From: Tolypothrix sp. PCC 7910 | GTDB taxonomy: Bacteria > Cyanobacteriota > Cyanobacteriia > Cyanobacteriales > Nostocaceae | Direction of reading: 5' to 3' | NCBI RefSeq assembly: GCF_011769525.1 | Contig: NZ_CP050440.1 | Span: 4,527,501 to 4,591,500, forward strand | Length of the DNA: 64,000 bases | Part shown: positions 28,906 to 37,900 of the stretch, piece after piece | Numbering within the stretch: position 1 is the first letter of the stretch | Layout: every line of letters begins with the position of its first letter | Notes under the pieces: generated by a model | Seen by the model: only the letters and a program-made list of their open reading frames with translations | The model's database searches: none | What the model was told of the DNA's origin: nothing | Made by a program: the position numbers and the translations under genes

Positions 28906-29922
28906 TCAGAGGTTTAATTCTCTTTTTTTTTGAACTTGGTGAGTACATACTTCTGCTGTTTCTGCCATACTTGCTTCTTTAATAGCCATTACATCAAACA
29001 TTGCTAATCCTAGTAAGGCTATAAAAGGAACAACTGTTTTCACAGCAGATACAGGCCATCTTCTTAAAGCGCCGAAAAATACTCTTAAATCCGCTTCCTT
29101 ACCATTTTGCAAAAGCATTCTTTTGCAAAATTGTTTAGAATATCCACTCTCTTCTAGTTTTAAAATTACTTCAGGTATATGTTTGTATTGCATTAACAGT
29201 GCAGACCTTGGCTCTTTCTGCCAATAACTCACACCAACAATACATTCTAAAAAAGTCTCTTTGGTGACAATGACACTGCCATTAGCGGCACAATAACCTG
29301 CTAAATATGCTAAACAAATCCAATTACTTGCAGCATTTGGCCAGCGTTGCAGAGCGGTTTTAACTAAATCAGTGCGATAGATTGTAGCTGTGAGAAATAT
29401 GACTGCACCGACGCTTTTAGCAAAGCAATGTTCAAATATTGCCTTGCCATCACCACGACCATCTTCACTATCAGCATCAAACCAACGATTACCAACTATT
29501 GTTGGTGGATGAACTGCTTCACCAGTAATTTTATTGCGTCCAGAAAAGTTGAGAAATAATAATGATAAATCTTCATGCTGCTTGATTTTGTTGATGACAT
29601 AAGCAATAGCTCGGTTTTGAATCGGATCGTCATCACCAATTGTCCAAACATATTTAGTTGTGGCAGCATTAAGGCAGTAAAGAATATTTTTCATTACGCC
29701 TAAATTTTCAGCATTGCGGTTGGACTTAAAGGTGATATGGCTGAGTGTAGCTTGCCACTTTTTTATAACCTCTGGAGTTTTATCTGTAGAGCAATTATCA
29801 GAAACTAAAATTTCACAATCAGATTCAAAACCTTTAATAGCTTCAGCTAACCAAGCTAACTGCTTATCTAATAATTCCGCTCGATTATAAGTAGGAATAG
29901 CAATTGTTAGTAATTTCTTCAT
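28906..29922 (-). CDS. GT2-family glycosyltransferase (HEP island)
   Basis: A 338-residue family 2 glycosyltransferase. It starts KLLTIAIPTYNRAELLDKQL, then CEILVSDNCSTDKTPEVI and the metal-binding region YVWTIGDDDPIQNRAI with GDDD. A hydrophobic stretch near residues 295-315 (VPFIALLGLAMFDVMAI) could anchor it to the membrane. It probably adds a sugar to the lipid-linked intermediate. It lies 30 bases before the PhyH gene in transcription order, so it shares that mRNA. Donor and acceptor are not predictable. Confidence 0.9.
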   Translation of the reverse strand: MKKLLTIAIPTYNRAELLDKQLAWLAEAIKGFESDCEILVSDNCSTDKTPEVIKKWQATLSHITFKSNRNAENLGVMKNILYCLNAATTKYVWTIGDDDPIQNRAIAYVINKIKQHEDLSLLFLNFSGRNKITGEAVHPPTIVGNRWFDADSEDGRGDGKAIFEHCFAKSVGAVIFLTATIYRTDLVKTALQRWPNAASNWICLAYLAGYCAANGSVIVTKETFLECIVGVSYWQKEPRSALLMQYKHIPEVILKLEESGYSKQFCKRMLLQNGKEADLRVFFGALRRWPVSAVKTVVPFIALLGLAMFDVMAIKEASMAETAEVCTHQVQKKRELNL

Positions 29923-30113
29923 TGGCTTCTTTAAAAGCTCGTTGATTAGAAAAATAAATTCTGGTAAAAGATAATTCTTTCTAGAGACGATATTTCCGGA
30001 AAATTCCTCTTTTTTAGCTAAAATTTAGAACTTTAAACATTAGGTTATTTCATGCCATACCAAAGATAATCAAAAACCTTCGCTACTAGATTCTTGATTT
30101 TTACTTGTTGTTC

Positions 30114-30146
30114 ATATCCCCGACTTATTCAAAAAGTCGGGGATAT
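30114..30146. repeat. Strong hairpin after the epimerase gene
   Basis: A perfect 13-bp inverted repeat (ATATCCCCGACTT / AAGTCGGGGATAT) with loop ATTCAAA, 60 bases past the stop of the minus-strand epimerase gene. No T-run follows on either strand, so it may be an RNA-stabilising or partial terminator structure, or a dispersed palindrome. Confidence 0.65.
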
Positions 30147-30205
30147 TGTAAATAAGCCAGCTGACGGTCTATATCTGCTGAAATTATGAATTTCTTACAG
30201 AAGTA

Positions 30206-31234
30206 CTAATTTTTTTGCCAGAAAAAGTCTTTGTCAATTTGTTGGGTGCGAATTAGATACTCTAACTGCTTTAATCTTGTAAATCCTCTGAACAGGAAAG
30301 TATCTTCAGTCATATCTATTTGACTGAACAATTTAAATAGCTGTTCGGCACCTAATTGAGCATTCCAATCACACTTAAATCCGGGTAACATAGTGTTGAT
30401 TTTCTCAAAAGATACTCGATAGCTGCGGTTATCTGCACCATTATCTCCAAAAGATAATTGACAGCCTACAAAGATATCTGCAATGATTTCAGCAATTTCT
30501 TTAACTCGATAGTTGTTTGCAGTATCCCCAACGTTAAAGATTTGTTTGTGTACAATATCACGAGGTGCTTCCAGCGCACATACAATTGCTTTGCAGATAT
30601 CTAATGCATGAACTAACGGCCGCCAAGGTGTACCATCGCTAGTCATTTTGATTTCTTTGCTAGTCCACGCCAAGCCAGCTAGATTGTTTAAAACAATATC
30701 AAACCGCATTCTTGGTGAAGCACCAAAAGCTGTAGCATTTCGCATAAAGGTAGGAGAGAAATCATCATCAGCTAGTTGCATGACATCTCGTTCTACCAAG
30801 GTTTTACACTCTGCGTAAGCTGTTTGGGGATTCACCGGAGATTCTTCTGTCACATCACCCTCGGTAGCTACACCGTAAACACTACAAGAAGACATATATA
30901 CAAAACGACGTATACCTGCCTCTTTAGCTAACTTAGCTAGGCGTACTGAACCGTGATGATTAATGTCGTAGGTGATGTTAGGTGATAGTTGTCCGGTGGG
31001 GTCATTAGATAGTTCCGCCATGTGAACAATAGCGTCAATACCTTGTAAGTCTTTCAGGCTAATGTTGCGGATATCTTTATTTAAGGTTTTGGCGGTCACA
31101 TCAGTACCATTGAATAGCCAGCCAGCTTTATAGAAACCTGTATCTACTCCTAAAACTTCATGTCCTCGTTCAATTAATAAAGGAGGTAATAAAGAACCAA
31201 GATAACCTTCTGTTCCAGTTACTAATATTTTCAT
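30206..31234 (-). CDS. NAD-dependent nucleotide-sugar epimerase/dehydratase
   Basis: A 342-residue extended short-chain dehydrogenase. The NAD site is G7-x2-G10-x2-G13 (TGTEGYLG); the catalytic motif is Tyr140-x3-Lys144 (YAECK) with an upstream serine in FVYMSSCSVYG. The C-terminal half binds the nucleotide sugar (KQIFNVGDTANNYRV). It probably works on the NDP-sugar made by the upstream cytidylyltransferase, but 4-epimerase, 4,6-dehydratase and reductase activities are all possible; the dehydratase-type TDE triad is not evident (the position reads SCS). It is separated from the LhgO-type gene by 630 bases containing a structured repeat. Confidence 0.88.
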   Translation of the reverse strand: MKILVTGTEGYLGSLLPPLLIERGHEVLGVDTGFYKAGWLFNGTDVTAKTLNKDIRNISLKDLQGIDAIVHMAELSNDPTGQLSPNITYDINHHGSVRLAKLAKEAGIRRFVYMSSCSVYGVATEGDVTEESPVNPQTAYAECKTLVERDVMQLADDDFSPTFMRNATAFGASPRMRFDIVLNNLAGLAWTSKEIKMTSDGTPWRPLVHALDICKAIVCALEAPRDIVHKQIFNVGDTANNYRVKEIAEIIADIFVGCQLSFGDNGADNRSYRVSFEKINTMLPGFKCDWNAQLGAEQLFKLFSQIDMTEDTFLFRGFTRLKQLEYLIRTQQIDKDFFWQKN

Positions 31235-31863
31235 TGTTGTGAAAGCCTTTGTATTGATTGGTTAATTTCTAATGCCTAAAAGCACTAAATAGGCATGATG
31301 AATTGCATACAGCAGGACGGCTCAACACCCTTGTTTTCTTTCTGTCTGAATGCCTGAGTGGTTAATGCTAATACCAAGGCACTCACACAACAAGTATTTT
31401 CACGTCACGTATGATGAACTACGTACACCAGAACATAACTCTACCAAAAATCTTGAGATGTAAGATCTATGGTTCAGTTTAGAAAAATTATAGGGTCAAG
31501 GTATCTACAATCTTTTCTATTACCAGACTATTTTACTGAAGCCCATTGGTGTCAACTTAAGCTAAAAATAGCCTCTGTCTTAGCTTTACCGTCCGCCTGA
31601 GAATTCATTCTCAGGCTAATAACCAAAGTCTACTGAAGTAGACTCAAGATTTTGAGGATATTTAGTCATCTTGAGATGACTTTGGCTATTAGCAAGGAAC
31701 TTCAGTTCCTTGTGGTAAACGGGTTTCGCGTTAATTTGACACAGGTGACTGAAGCCTCGCCCCTACAATACATTCCAGCCTAACTGAACTGTATGAGATG
31801 GGATATGGGATCTCATACAGACAATTTGATGTGAGGATGTTCAGAAAACTCAGTTATCTGCAA
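31235..31863. other. Intergenic region with structured palindromic element
   Basis: 629 bases inside the HEP island without a gene. The second half is occupied by the nested-hairpin element at 31549-31742. The first half is AT-rich and may carry a promoter for the epimerase gene. Confidence 0.65.
31549..31742. repeat. Structured palindromic element with four hairpins in inverted ends
   Basis: The outer ends GTGTCAACTTAAGC and GCGTTAATTTGACAC are imperfect inverted repeats. Inside are four perfect hairpins with 4-base loops: 31595-31616 (9-bp stem, TTCA loop), 31627-31644 (7-bp, TGAA), 31664-31681 (7-bp, TTGA) and 31693-31712 (8-bp, TTCA). A further pair, GCTAATAACCAAAGTC (31615-31630) and GACTTTGGCTATTAGC (31678-31693), encloses the two middle hairpins. 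No coding capacity. I recognise similar sequence from other Nostocales genomes but cannot name a family. Confidence 0.8.
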
Positions 31864-33072
31864 TTAAATTACTGACGCTGCCAGATTTGATGGTTCAGGG
31901 ATTTGTGCCACAATTGCTTTGCCAATTTCTAAAGAAGAAGTGGCAGCTGGTGAAGGCGCATTGCAAACATGAATAGAGTTTTGCCCTGGGATAATCAAAA
32001 AGTCATCCACTAGCTTACCGTCATTCATCAAAGCTTGAGCGCGAACTCCTGCATGGGTAGGAACTAAATCTTGGGCTTGCACTTCAGGAATGAGTTGTTG
32101 CAAACTCTTCACAAAGGCAGCTTTGCTAAAGGAACGAATAATTTCTTGAATCCCTTCATCAGCGTGTTTTGCGGCTAATTTCCAGAAACCAGGATATGTC
32201 ATTACCTCAGCAAAATCTCGCAAGTCGAAGTCAGTTTTGTGATAACCCTCGCGTTTCAGGCTCAATACGGCATTGGGGCCTGCATGAACGCTACCATCAA
32301 TCATGCGGGTAAAGTGGACACCCAAGAAGGGAAAATCTGGGTTAGGAACTGGGTAAATCAGAGTTTTCACTAGGTAGCGTTTTTCTGGGGTGAGTTCGTA
32401 GTATTCTCCCCGGAAGGGTACTATTTTCGCTTGTGGTTCCACATTACCTAATTTAGCCACGCGATCGCTATGCAATCCGGCACAATTAATCACAAACCGA
32501 GTTTCAAAGCTACCGTTGTTGGTTTCTAGTACCTGATTTTTACCGCTGGGCTTAATTTTCTCTACTTTGGTGTTTAGTCGTAAATCACCGCCTTGCTTTT
32601 GAATTAACTCAGCGTATTTTTCACTAACTTGCTTGTAATTAACAATACCTGTAGAGAATACTTTAATGCCAGCTACACAACTGACATGGGGTTCAATTTC
32701 GCGAACTTCTTCCGGACTTATTCTTTGGACTTTAATGCCATTTTCTAAGCCGCGTTTGTAGAGATTTTCTAGGCGTGGTATTTCTGCATCCGAAGTTGCC
32801 ACAATTACTTTGCCGCAAATATCATGAGCAATGCCATATTCTCGGCAGAATTCTACCATTGAATTAGCACCGTCACGGCAGAATTTAGCTTTATAACTTC
32901 CAGGCTTATAGTAAATTCCTGAGTGAATTACACCGCTATTATTACCTGTTTGATGAAATGCCCAGTTACTTTCTTTTTCTAATACTAAAATTCGGGCATT
33001 GGGATAGCGTTTGCCTAAAGCCATCCCTGTAGAAAGTCCAACAATTCCCCCACCAATAATTGCAAAGTCGTA
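31864..33072 (-). CDS. lhgO: L-2-hydroxyglutarate oxidase-type FAD-dependent oxidoreductase
   Basis: A 402-residue flavoprotein of the DAO superfamily. It starts MYDFAIIGGGIVGLSTGMAL with the FAD-binding GxGxxG; the ATG at 33072 is preferred over 33105 because it sits at the head of the FAD strand, with AAAGG upstream. HQTGNNSGVIHSGIYYKPGS and the C-terminal HAGVRAQ are characteristic of LhgO, which oxidises L-2-hydroxyglutarate to 2-oxoglutarate. Here, between rfbF and an epimerase, it may instead oxidise a sugar-derived 2-hydroxy acid, or feed 2-oxoglutarate to the PhyH-type enzyme of the same cluster; both ideas are inference. It is 81 bases downstream of rfbF. Confidence 0.85.
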   Translation of the reverse strand, partial: YDFAIIGGGIVGLSTGMALGKRYPNARILVLEKESNWAFHQTGNNSGVIHSGIYYKPGSYKAKFCRDGANSMVEFCREYGIAHDICGKVIVATSDAEIPRLENLYKRGLENGIKVQRISPEEVREIEPHVSCVAGIKVFSTGIVNYKQVSEKYAELIQKQGGDLRLNTKVEKIKPSGKNQVLETNNGSFETRFVINCAGLHSDRVAKLGNVEPQAKIVPFRGEYYELTPEKRYLVKTLIYPVPNPDFPFLGVHFTRMIDGSVHAGPNAVLSLKREGYHKTDFDLRDFAEVMTYPGFWKLAAKHADEGIQEIIRSFSKAAFVKSLQQLIPEVQAQDLVPTHAGVRAQALMNDGKLVDDFLIIPGQNSIHVCNAPSPAATSSLEIGKAIVAQIPEPSNLAASVI

Positions 33073-33152
33073 CATTAGTATTATTGCACCTTTAAAAACA
33101 ACCAATTTAAGAGTTAAGAGTTGAATTTATCTCGCAACTCTTAAATATTCTA

Positions 33153-33926
33153 CTACCATACTTTCCAAGGTGCTTGATTACTCTTCCACAAGTCTTCTAG
33201 ATAATTCTTATCACGTAAGGTGTCCATTGGTTGCCAGAAACCATTATGTCTATAAGCAGATAATTGTTCCATATCTGCTAATTTTTCTAATGGTTCTTTT
33301 TCCCAAACCGTACTGTCATCAGCGATGAAGTCAATTACTTGTGGTTCTAAAACAAAATAACCACCATTAATCCAAGCACCATCACCTTCAGGTTTTTCGC
33401 GAAAGTTAGTAATTTTAGTTTGTTCTTGTCCTAAAGAAATTGCCCCAAAGCGCCCAGCCGGTTGCACTGCGGTCAGTGTGGCTAAGGTATTTTGCTCTTT
33501 ATGCAGCTTAATGAGTTCTGTAATATTTACATCACTAACACCATCACCATAGGTAAAGCAAAAAGTATCGTTACCAAGATGTTCTCTAACTTGCTTTAAG
33601 CGTCCACCTGTCATGGTGTTATCACCCGTATTTACCAAAGTCACCCGCCAGGGTTCAGCATATCCAGAATGCACATTCATCTGGTTAAAACGCATATCAA
33701 AGGTGACATCTGACATATGCAAGAAGTAATTAGCAAAATACTCCTTAATGACGTAACCTTTATATCCACAACAAATAATAAAATCATTAATGCCGTGGGC
33801 AGAGTAAATCTTCATGATGTGCCACAAAATTGGTTTGCCACCAATTTCCACCATCGGCTTAGGTCTGATACTTGTTTCTTCACTTAAGCGTGTACCCAGA
33901 CCACCAGCCAAAATCACTGCTTTCAT
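33153..33926 (-). CDS. rfbF: Glucose-1-phosphate cytidylyltransferase
   Basis: A 257-residue nucleotidyltransferase of full family length. The N-terminal signature [20 protein letters not shown] and the [17 protein letters not shown] region are diagnostic, and the metal-binding [10 protein letters not shown] and the product-site GYFVLEP follow. It makes CDP-glucose from CTP and glucose-1-phosphate, the entry to CDP-deoxysugars. The expected next enzyme, CDP-glucose 4,6-dehydratase (RfbG), is not recognisable in this window. It is the first gene of the HEP island in transcription order, with about 900 bases of non-coding sequence upstream, where the main promoter should lie. Confidence 0.93.
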   Translation of the reverse strand: MKAVILAGGLGTRLSEETSIRPKPMVEIGGKPILWHIMKIYSAHGINDFIICCGYKGYVIKEYFANYFLHMSDVTFDMRFNQMNVHSGYAEPWRVTLVNTGDNTMTGGRLKQVREHLGNDTFCFTYGDGVSDVNITELIKLHKEQNTLATLTAVQPAGRFGAISLGQEQTKITNFREKPEGDGAWINGGYFVLEPQVIDFIADDSTVWEKEPLEKLADMEQLSAYRHNGFWQPMDTLRDKNYLEDLWKSNQAPWKVW

Positions 33927-34170
33927 GCAATTTCCTCAAGATTTGCAGGTAGTTTAATAATTAACTTTTCGTTGCTAATGAAGCGATTGCACCTGGAGTT
34001 GAGAAAAATCTATTTACCATTTATCTTTCTCCGTAAATAATCTAACTAGATTTTTTCGATTTTCTGTAAAGACAAGGTAAATAAAAATCTTTGTTATATA
34101 AAAGCTTTATGAATACGGAGAAAATGTGAAAATTAGTTACTTAATTTGTGAGAAATATAACCTAAAAAAT

Positions 34171-34202
34171 AAATCGGATTTAGCACCAGCTAAATCCGAT
34201 TT
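34171..34202 (-). terminator. Terminator-like hairpin
   Basis: A perfect 14-bp stem (AAATCGGATTTAGC / GCTAAATCCGATTT) with loop ACCA. On the minus strand it is followed by TATTTTTTAGG and on the plus strand by TACTG, so minus-strand termination is more likely. It lies upstream of rfbF and 630 bases before the end of no obvious minus-strand gene, so which transcript it ends is unclear. Confidence 0.55.
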
Positions 34203-34471
34203 TACTGAGAATTTCCTAATGTTTAATAGTAATTGAGTATTAATTGAATAGTGATAGAATTTACTTTTTTAGTAAAAAAACAGATTATTGTAAGTTGGAA
34301 CAAAGTTCTTTGCTCAAACCCTGATTGTTATAGTGTGGGCAATGCTTAACGCCAGTTGCTGCTCTTAAGTAGAGACACTGCATTTGCTGAAGAGCAGAAA
34401 AATCAAGAAATATTTTTAGCAGTCACTAAAATAAAGCTTAGTAACGTGCCACTTTTTATTACGAAGTTTTT

Positions 34472-34552
34472 ATACCAATTCAAAATTAAGTAAGTCATAC
34501 ACCATATAGGTTTTAAACTTGCATCTGTTGCTTAATTTTGGTGAATTGATAT
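34472..34552. mobile_element. MITE-like element with ATACCAATTC ends
   Basis: 81 bp with imperfect inverted ends: ataccaattcaaaattaag and cttaattttggtgaattgat. The ends resemble those of the element at 16791-16890. Non-coding. Confidence 0.6.
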
Positions 34553-34830
34553 CACCCATAACTTTTTTAAGACTATTGCTGTGAGCATACCTACGGGCGG
34601 CCCACCACCCGCTATAAATGACAAAAATAGCCCCTAGTTCCTAGTACAACAAGGCGTAAATAAATAACCCATCCCATATTACCCAAAGGCTGACTAGACA
34701 GGCTGATTTATTTCATACTTCTCCTACAGAGACGCTGCGCGAACAGTCTTTAGACTTTTCCTATAACAGACGCTACGCGTAGCTTGCTTTACCGCAAGGT
34801 TACAGCCTTTTTGTACTAGACCCTAGTTAT

Positions 34831-37008
34831 CTATTTTGTTTCTGCTGAATCCAAAACATTTGAACTTTGGAATAAAGCATCACATTTATTTTCTACAACA
34901 ATGCAGAGGCTACTGAGTGCTTGTTGGTAGTTGTCCATATCTTCTTGTTCTAGAGAGACTTTGGCAGATGTTTGTAAATCGTCAATTGCTTTGCTCCGAT
35001 TTACCTCTGAATTTTGGCTACCATATTGCGACAGTTCGTAGTGAATCATACCTCGTTTGAGATAGACTTTCCCCTGTTTAGGATTGATGCGTAATGCTTC
35101 ATTAAAGTCAGCGATCGCTTTGTTGTACTCGCGACTATAATCGTTGCTGTATTGAGCAATTTGCGAATGTACAATACCGCGTTGGAAGTAAGCTTCTGGT
35201 TGCGAGGGATTAATATCAATCGCCTTGGTGAAATCATAGATGGCTTGCTGATAATCTTGTTGAGAGTCGCCGCTATATTTAGCAATTTGGGCACGGACAA
35301 CACCTCGTCTAATATAGGCTTCTACTTCCTGATTATTTAGACGTAGAGCATTATTAAAGTCAGCGATCGCTAGGGTATATTCCCGGTCGGGATCGTTGCT
35401 ATAGTCAGCCAGCATATAGCGTACATTACCCCGATTGACCAAAGCTTTGAGTTCTCTGGGATTGAGTTGCAAAGCGGCGGTGTAATCGCTGAGTGCGCCT
35501 TCATAGTCTTTCATGTTGTAGCGAGCGTTACCTCGGTTGACATGGGCTTTGGCGTGCTTGGGTTCTTTTTCTAGAGCTTGGTTAAAGTTTTCAATTGCTC
35601 GCCCATAGTCTCGTACTTTGTAAGCTGCATGACCCTGCTTATAGTAATCATCAAAGCTGAGGTTTTTGTTTTTGATGTTTTGATTAGACATCAAGCTTTG
35701 CTGAGTATAAGCATTTTGGGAAACAACTGGGCTAGTTAATTTCACCATGACATCTAAATACCCTAACAACCCAAAACCGAGTACGCACAAGCCTACTGGG
35801 TACCATTTGCGATTTTTCAGGGGATTGGGGAAAGGAGCTTTTTTACTATGTGTAGGTTGCCAGAAATGTGTTGCTAAGGGAGCCACAGGCTGCGGTCTTT
35901 GGCTCGGCTGGTTGTAGCGATTTCTGGCGGGAATGCGGGGTTTGAGATGTTCTTTAGCGGCGATCGCACGATGCGATGGGAAGGGATCGCGTCCACCTAA
36001 GCGTTTAGTACGTTCGCACCAAGGACATGAATGTAGATGCTCGTTGTAGCTATGCTGAGGATTAACACTACAAGTAATCAGGCTTTCTTCGGCTTCAGCT
36101 ATGGCTAGCATCCAGGTTTGGGCGCTGGGACGGACATGTGGATCGTTATGTCCATCCTCAAAACAACGCAAAAACAGTTCTTGTAAGCTGGGGTGCAGAA
36201 TTTCCCATGCTGGTGCTATGGGAGTAGGGAGGTAAGGAACTTTCCGCCTTTGGCTGTAAGTAAAATGACCAGAAGCAATACGTGACTCGTAAGCAGGTGG
36301 TTCGCCAGCACCTTGGAAAATACCCGAAAATGGGTGGGTACCTTCCATCAACAGTTGAAAGATGAGTACTCCTAACCCAAATAAATCGTGAGTAACTTCA
36401 CGATCATGCTGTGAGAAAATCTTATTTTGCAGTTCTGGCGGGGTAAATTCTGGTTTCCCTACAGGGCAGCGGTAAACGGCATGAGTATCGGGATCGAGTA
36501 CCTGGAAGGAGTCTGTATCGACTAATGTCACCAGCGCTGTGTCACTTACCAGGATATTGGACTCATTGACATCACCAATACAATATCCGCTACTATGCAA
36601 AGCCGCAAAAGCAGCCGCCAGATTTCGTGCCGTACGTAGCAGGTACTGGTAGTTGAATAATGGGCAGTGTTGGCGGCGGGTTCTGGGATTGTAAAAGTCA
36701 ATGATGGGGCGCATCCCGCGAATGCGTGGCATTAAAAAGCCAACGATGCGATCGCTGCCATCTACTGCGCGTAATACATCCTGTGGCCAAGCAATTGAGA
36801 TATGCCCTAAATTAGCTGTAGGGTTTTCTGGCGGATTCACCAGCATTGCTTGGAGTTTGTAAGCGTGGGCGGCTGTGGGTTTGTGATAAACTTTGGCCAC
36901 TAAATTACTTTGGGATGGTACTGCATAGATACAAGCTTCACCACCACGCCCTAGACTGACGTTAAGATTCAGAATTTCCTGTTTAGGAAGACAACGTAGT
37001 ACCTGCAT
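34831..37008 (-). CDS. YegI-type protein kinase with zinc-ribbon-like, TM and TPR regions
   Basis: A 725-residue protein. The kinase domain (about 15-305) has a Gly-rich loop LGRGGEA (19-25), Lys39 (VAKVY), catalytic Asp146 and Asn151 in IGDVNESN (HRD replaced by IGD), and Asp164 in VDTDSFQV (DFG replaced by DTD); key residues are kept, so activity is plausible. A C-x2-C with nearby His (HLHSCPWCER, 325-332) may bind zinc. A membrane helix (about 404-422) is followed by at least five TPR units (about 452-690) predicted outside the cytoplasm or membrane-tethered. E. coli YegI ends differently (HhH). It is downstream of PP2C and vWA genes and completes a TerY-P triad. Targets are unknown. Confidence 0.88.
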   Translation of the reverse strand: MQVLRCLPKQEILNLNVSLGRGGEACIYAVPSQSNLVAKVYHKPTAAHAYKLQAMLVNPPENPTANLGHISIAWPQDVLRAVDGSDRIVGFLMPRIRGMRPIIDFYNPRTRRQHCPLFNYQYLLRTARNLAAAFAALHSSGYCIGDVNESNILVSDTALVTLVDTDSFQVLDPDTHAVYRCPVGKPEFTPPELQNKIFSQHDREVTHDLFGLGVLIFQLLMEGTHPFSGIFQGAGEPPAYESRIASGHFTYSQRRKVPYLPTPIAPAWEILHPSLQELFLRCFEDGHNDPHVRPSAQTWMLAIAEAEESLITCSVNPQHSYNEHLHSCPWCERTKRLGGRDPFPSHRAIAAKEHLKPRIPARNRYNQPSQRPQPVAPLATHFWQPTHSKKAPFPNPLKNRKWYPVGLCVLGFGLLGYLDVMVKLTSPVVSQNAYTQQSLMSNQNIKNKNLSFDDYYKQGHAAYKVRDYGRAIENFNQALEKEPKHAKAHVNRGNARYNMKDYEGALSDYTAALQLNPRELKALVNRGNVRYMLADYSNDPDREYTLAIADFNNALRLNNQEVEAYIRRGVVRAQIAKYSGDSQQDYQQAIYDFTKAIDINPSQPEAYFQRGIVHSQIAQYSNDYSREYNKAIADFNEALRINPKQGKVYLKRGMIHYELSQYGSQNSEVNRSKAIDDLQTSAKVSLEQEDMDNYQQALSSLCIVVENKCDALFQSSNVLDSAETK

Positions 37009-37068
37009 GATAAAGTTACGGTTAACGGGGGTTACTTAAAAATGCTGAATCATCTGGCGGATCTGGGC

Positions 37069-37851
37069 TTACGGTTTGCTGAGTGCCGCGATGATGAGTG
37101 TTAAATCATCATCAGTGCGCTGTGTAATCCGTTCAGATCCTAAAAACTTTACTAACTGTTCTTTAGCCACCGTCTTATCCTGGGTATTCGCTACAAAGTC
37201 GAATAAGGGAAAGAAGAATGGTTTATGAGGTTCGCCAACAACCATATTTAAAGCCAGCATTTGTAGCCCATCGGTGAGAACACTGACATTGACTATGGAT
37301 TCGCGCCATAATTTCATTTGTGCTGTTTCTACGGCTCCTGGCGAAGTCAAAAAAGTGGTTTCGTTGATATATTCACCACTGTCAGGCATAGTTAATGCCA
37401 GTAGATTCCCTGTACTATCTTTCGCTACTGCCAAACCGTCACCAATCTGGGCCACTGCTACCACTTCTGGTGTAGCGACCATAACAATTAAGGTAGTTGC
37501 TAAATCCTGAAGCTGATTATTACAGGCAGCCGCTTCGTCTTCTACCGCTTTTTTGGCGGCTAACATCGCGTCTGTCAACAGCGATCGCACGACTCCATCA
37601 TCAGCTAAAGCATCACGAGTGACTTCTTTGATAGCTATGTTTTCTATCGCTGTTTCTACAGCAATCATCGCTCCGACTTTACCCTGGATGGCTGAACCTG
37701 CACCATCTGCTGCTGCTGCCACTAACACATTATCCGATAATAATTGCCAGTGGTGAGCATCCTGACACAGCTGTTTGTTTTTTAAATGGCTAGTACCACA
37801 TACTGATGCAGCTACTACCTGCCATTGAGGTATCTGTTTTGACATATTCAT
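37069..37851 (-). CDS. PP2C-type protein phosphatase (YegK-like)
   Basis: About 260 residues. The ATG at 37851 (or 37845) is preferred; the longer frame would need a TTG at 37887 before poorly conserved residues. Metal-binding and fold motifs are seen: CGTSH and CQDAH near the start, ADGAGSA, QIGDGLAV, LTDGLQMLALNM, and QRTDDDLTLI near the end. These match the YegK branch of PP2C phosphatases rather than the stand-alone SpoIIE or PrpC types. It would remove phosphate from Ser/Thr placed by the adjacent kinase. Gene spacing to the kinase is 60 bases and to the vWA gene about 50, so one operon is likely. Confidence 0.9.
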   Translation of the reverse strand: MNMSKQIPQWQVVAASVCGTSHLKNKQLCQDAHHWQLLSDNVLVAAAADGAGSAIQGKVGAMIAVETAIENIAIKEVTRDALADDGVVRSLLTDAMLAAKKAVEDEAAACNNQLQDLATTLIVMVATPEVVAVAQIGDGLAVAKDSTGNLLALTMPDSGEYINETTFLTSPGAVETAQMKLWRESIVNVSVLTDGLQMLALNMVVGEPHKPFFFPLFDFVANTQDKTVAKEQLVKFLGSERITQRTDDDLTLIIAALSKP

Positions 37852-37900
37852 AGATTTTTTTGCAACAGCTAGCTGTGTTAGTATCAAGCTGCAATATTTA

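Larger units (their letters stand above)
33927..34830. other. Intergenic region upstream of rfbF
   Basis: About 900 bases between rfbF and the kinase-TPR gene. 33927-34170 should hold the rfbF promoter. It also contains a terminator-like hairpin at 34171-34202, a MITE-like segment at 34472-34552, and short repeat sequence around 34720-34800 (gagacgctgcgcgaac, gacgctacgcgtagcttgc) of a type dispersed in cyanobacterial genomes. No gene is seen. Confidence 0.6.
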
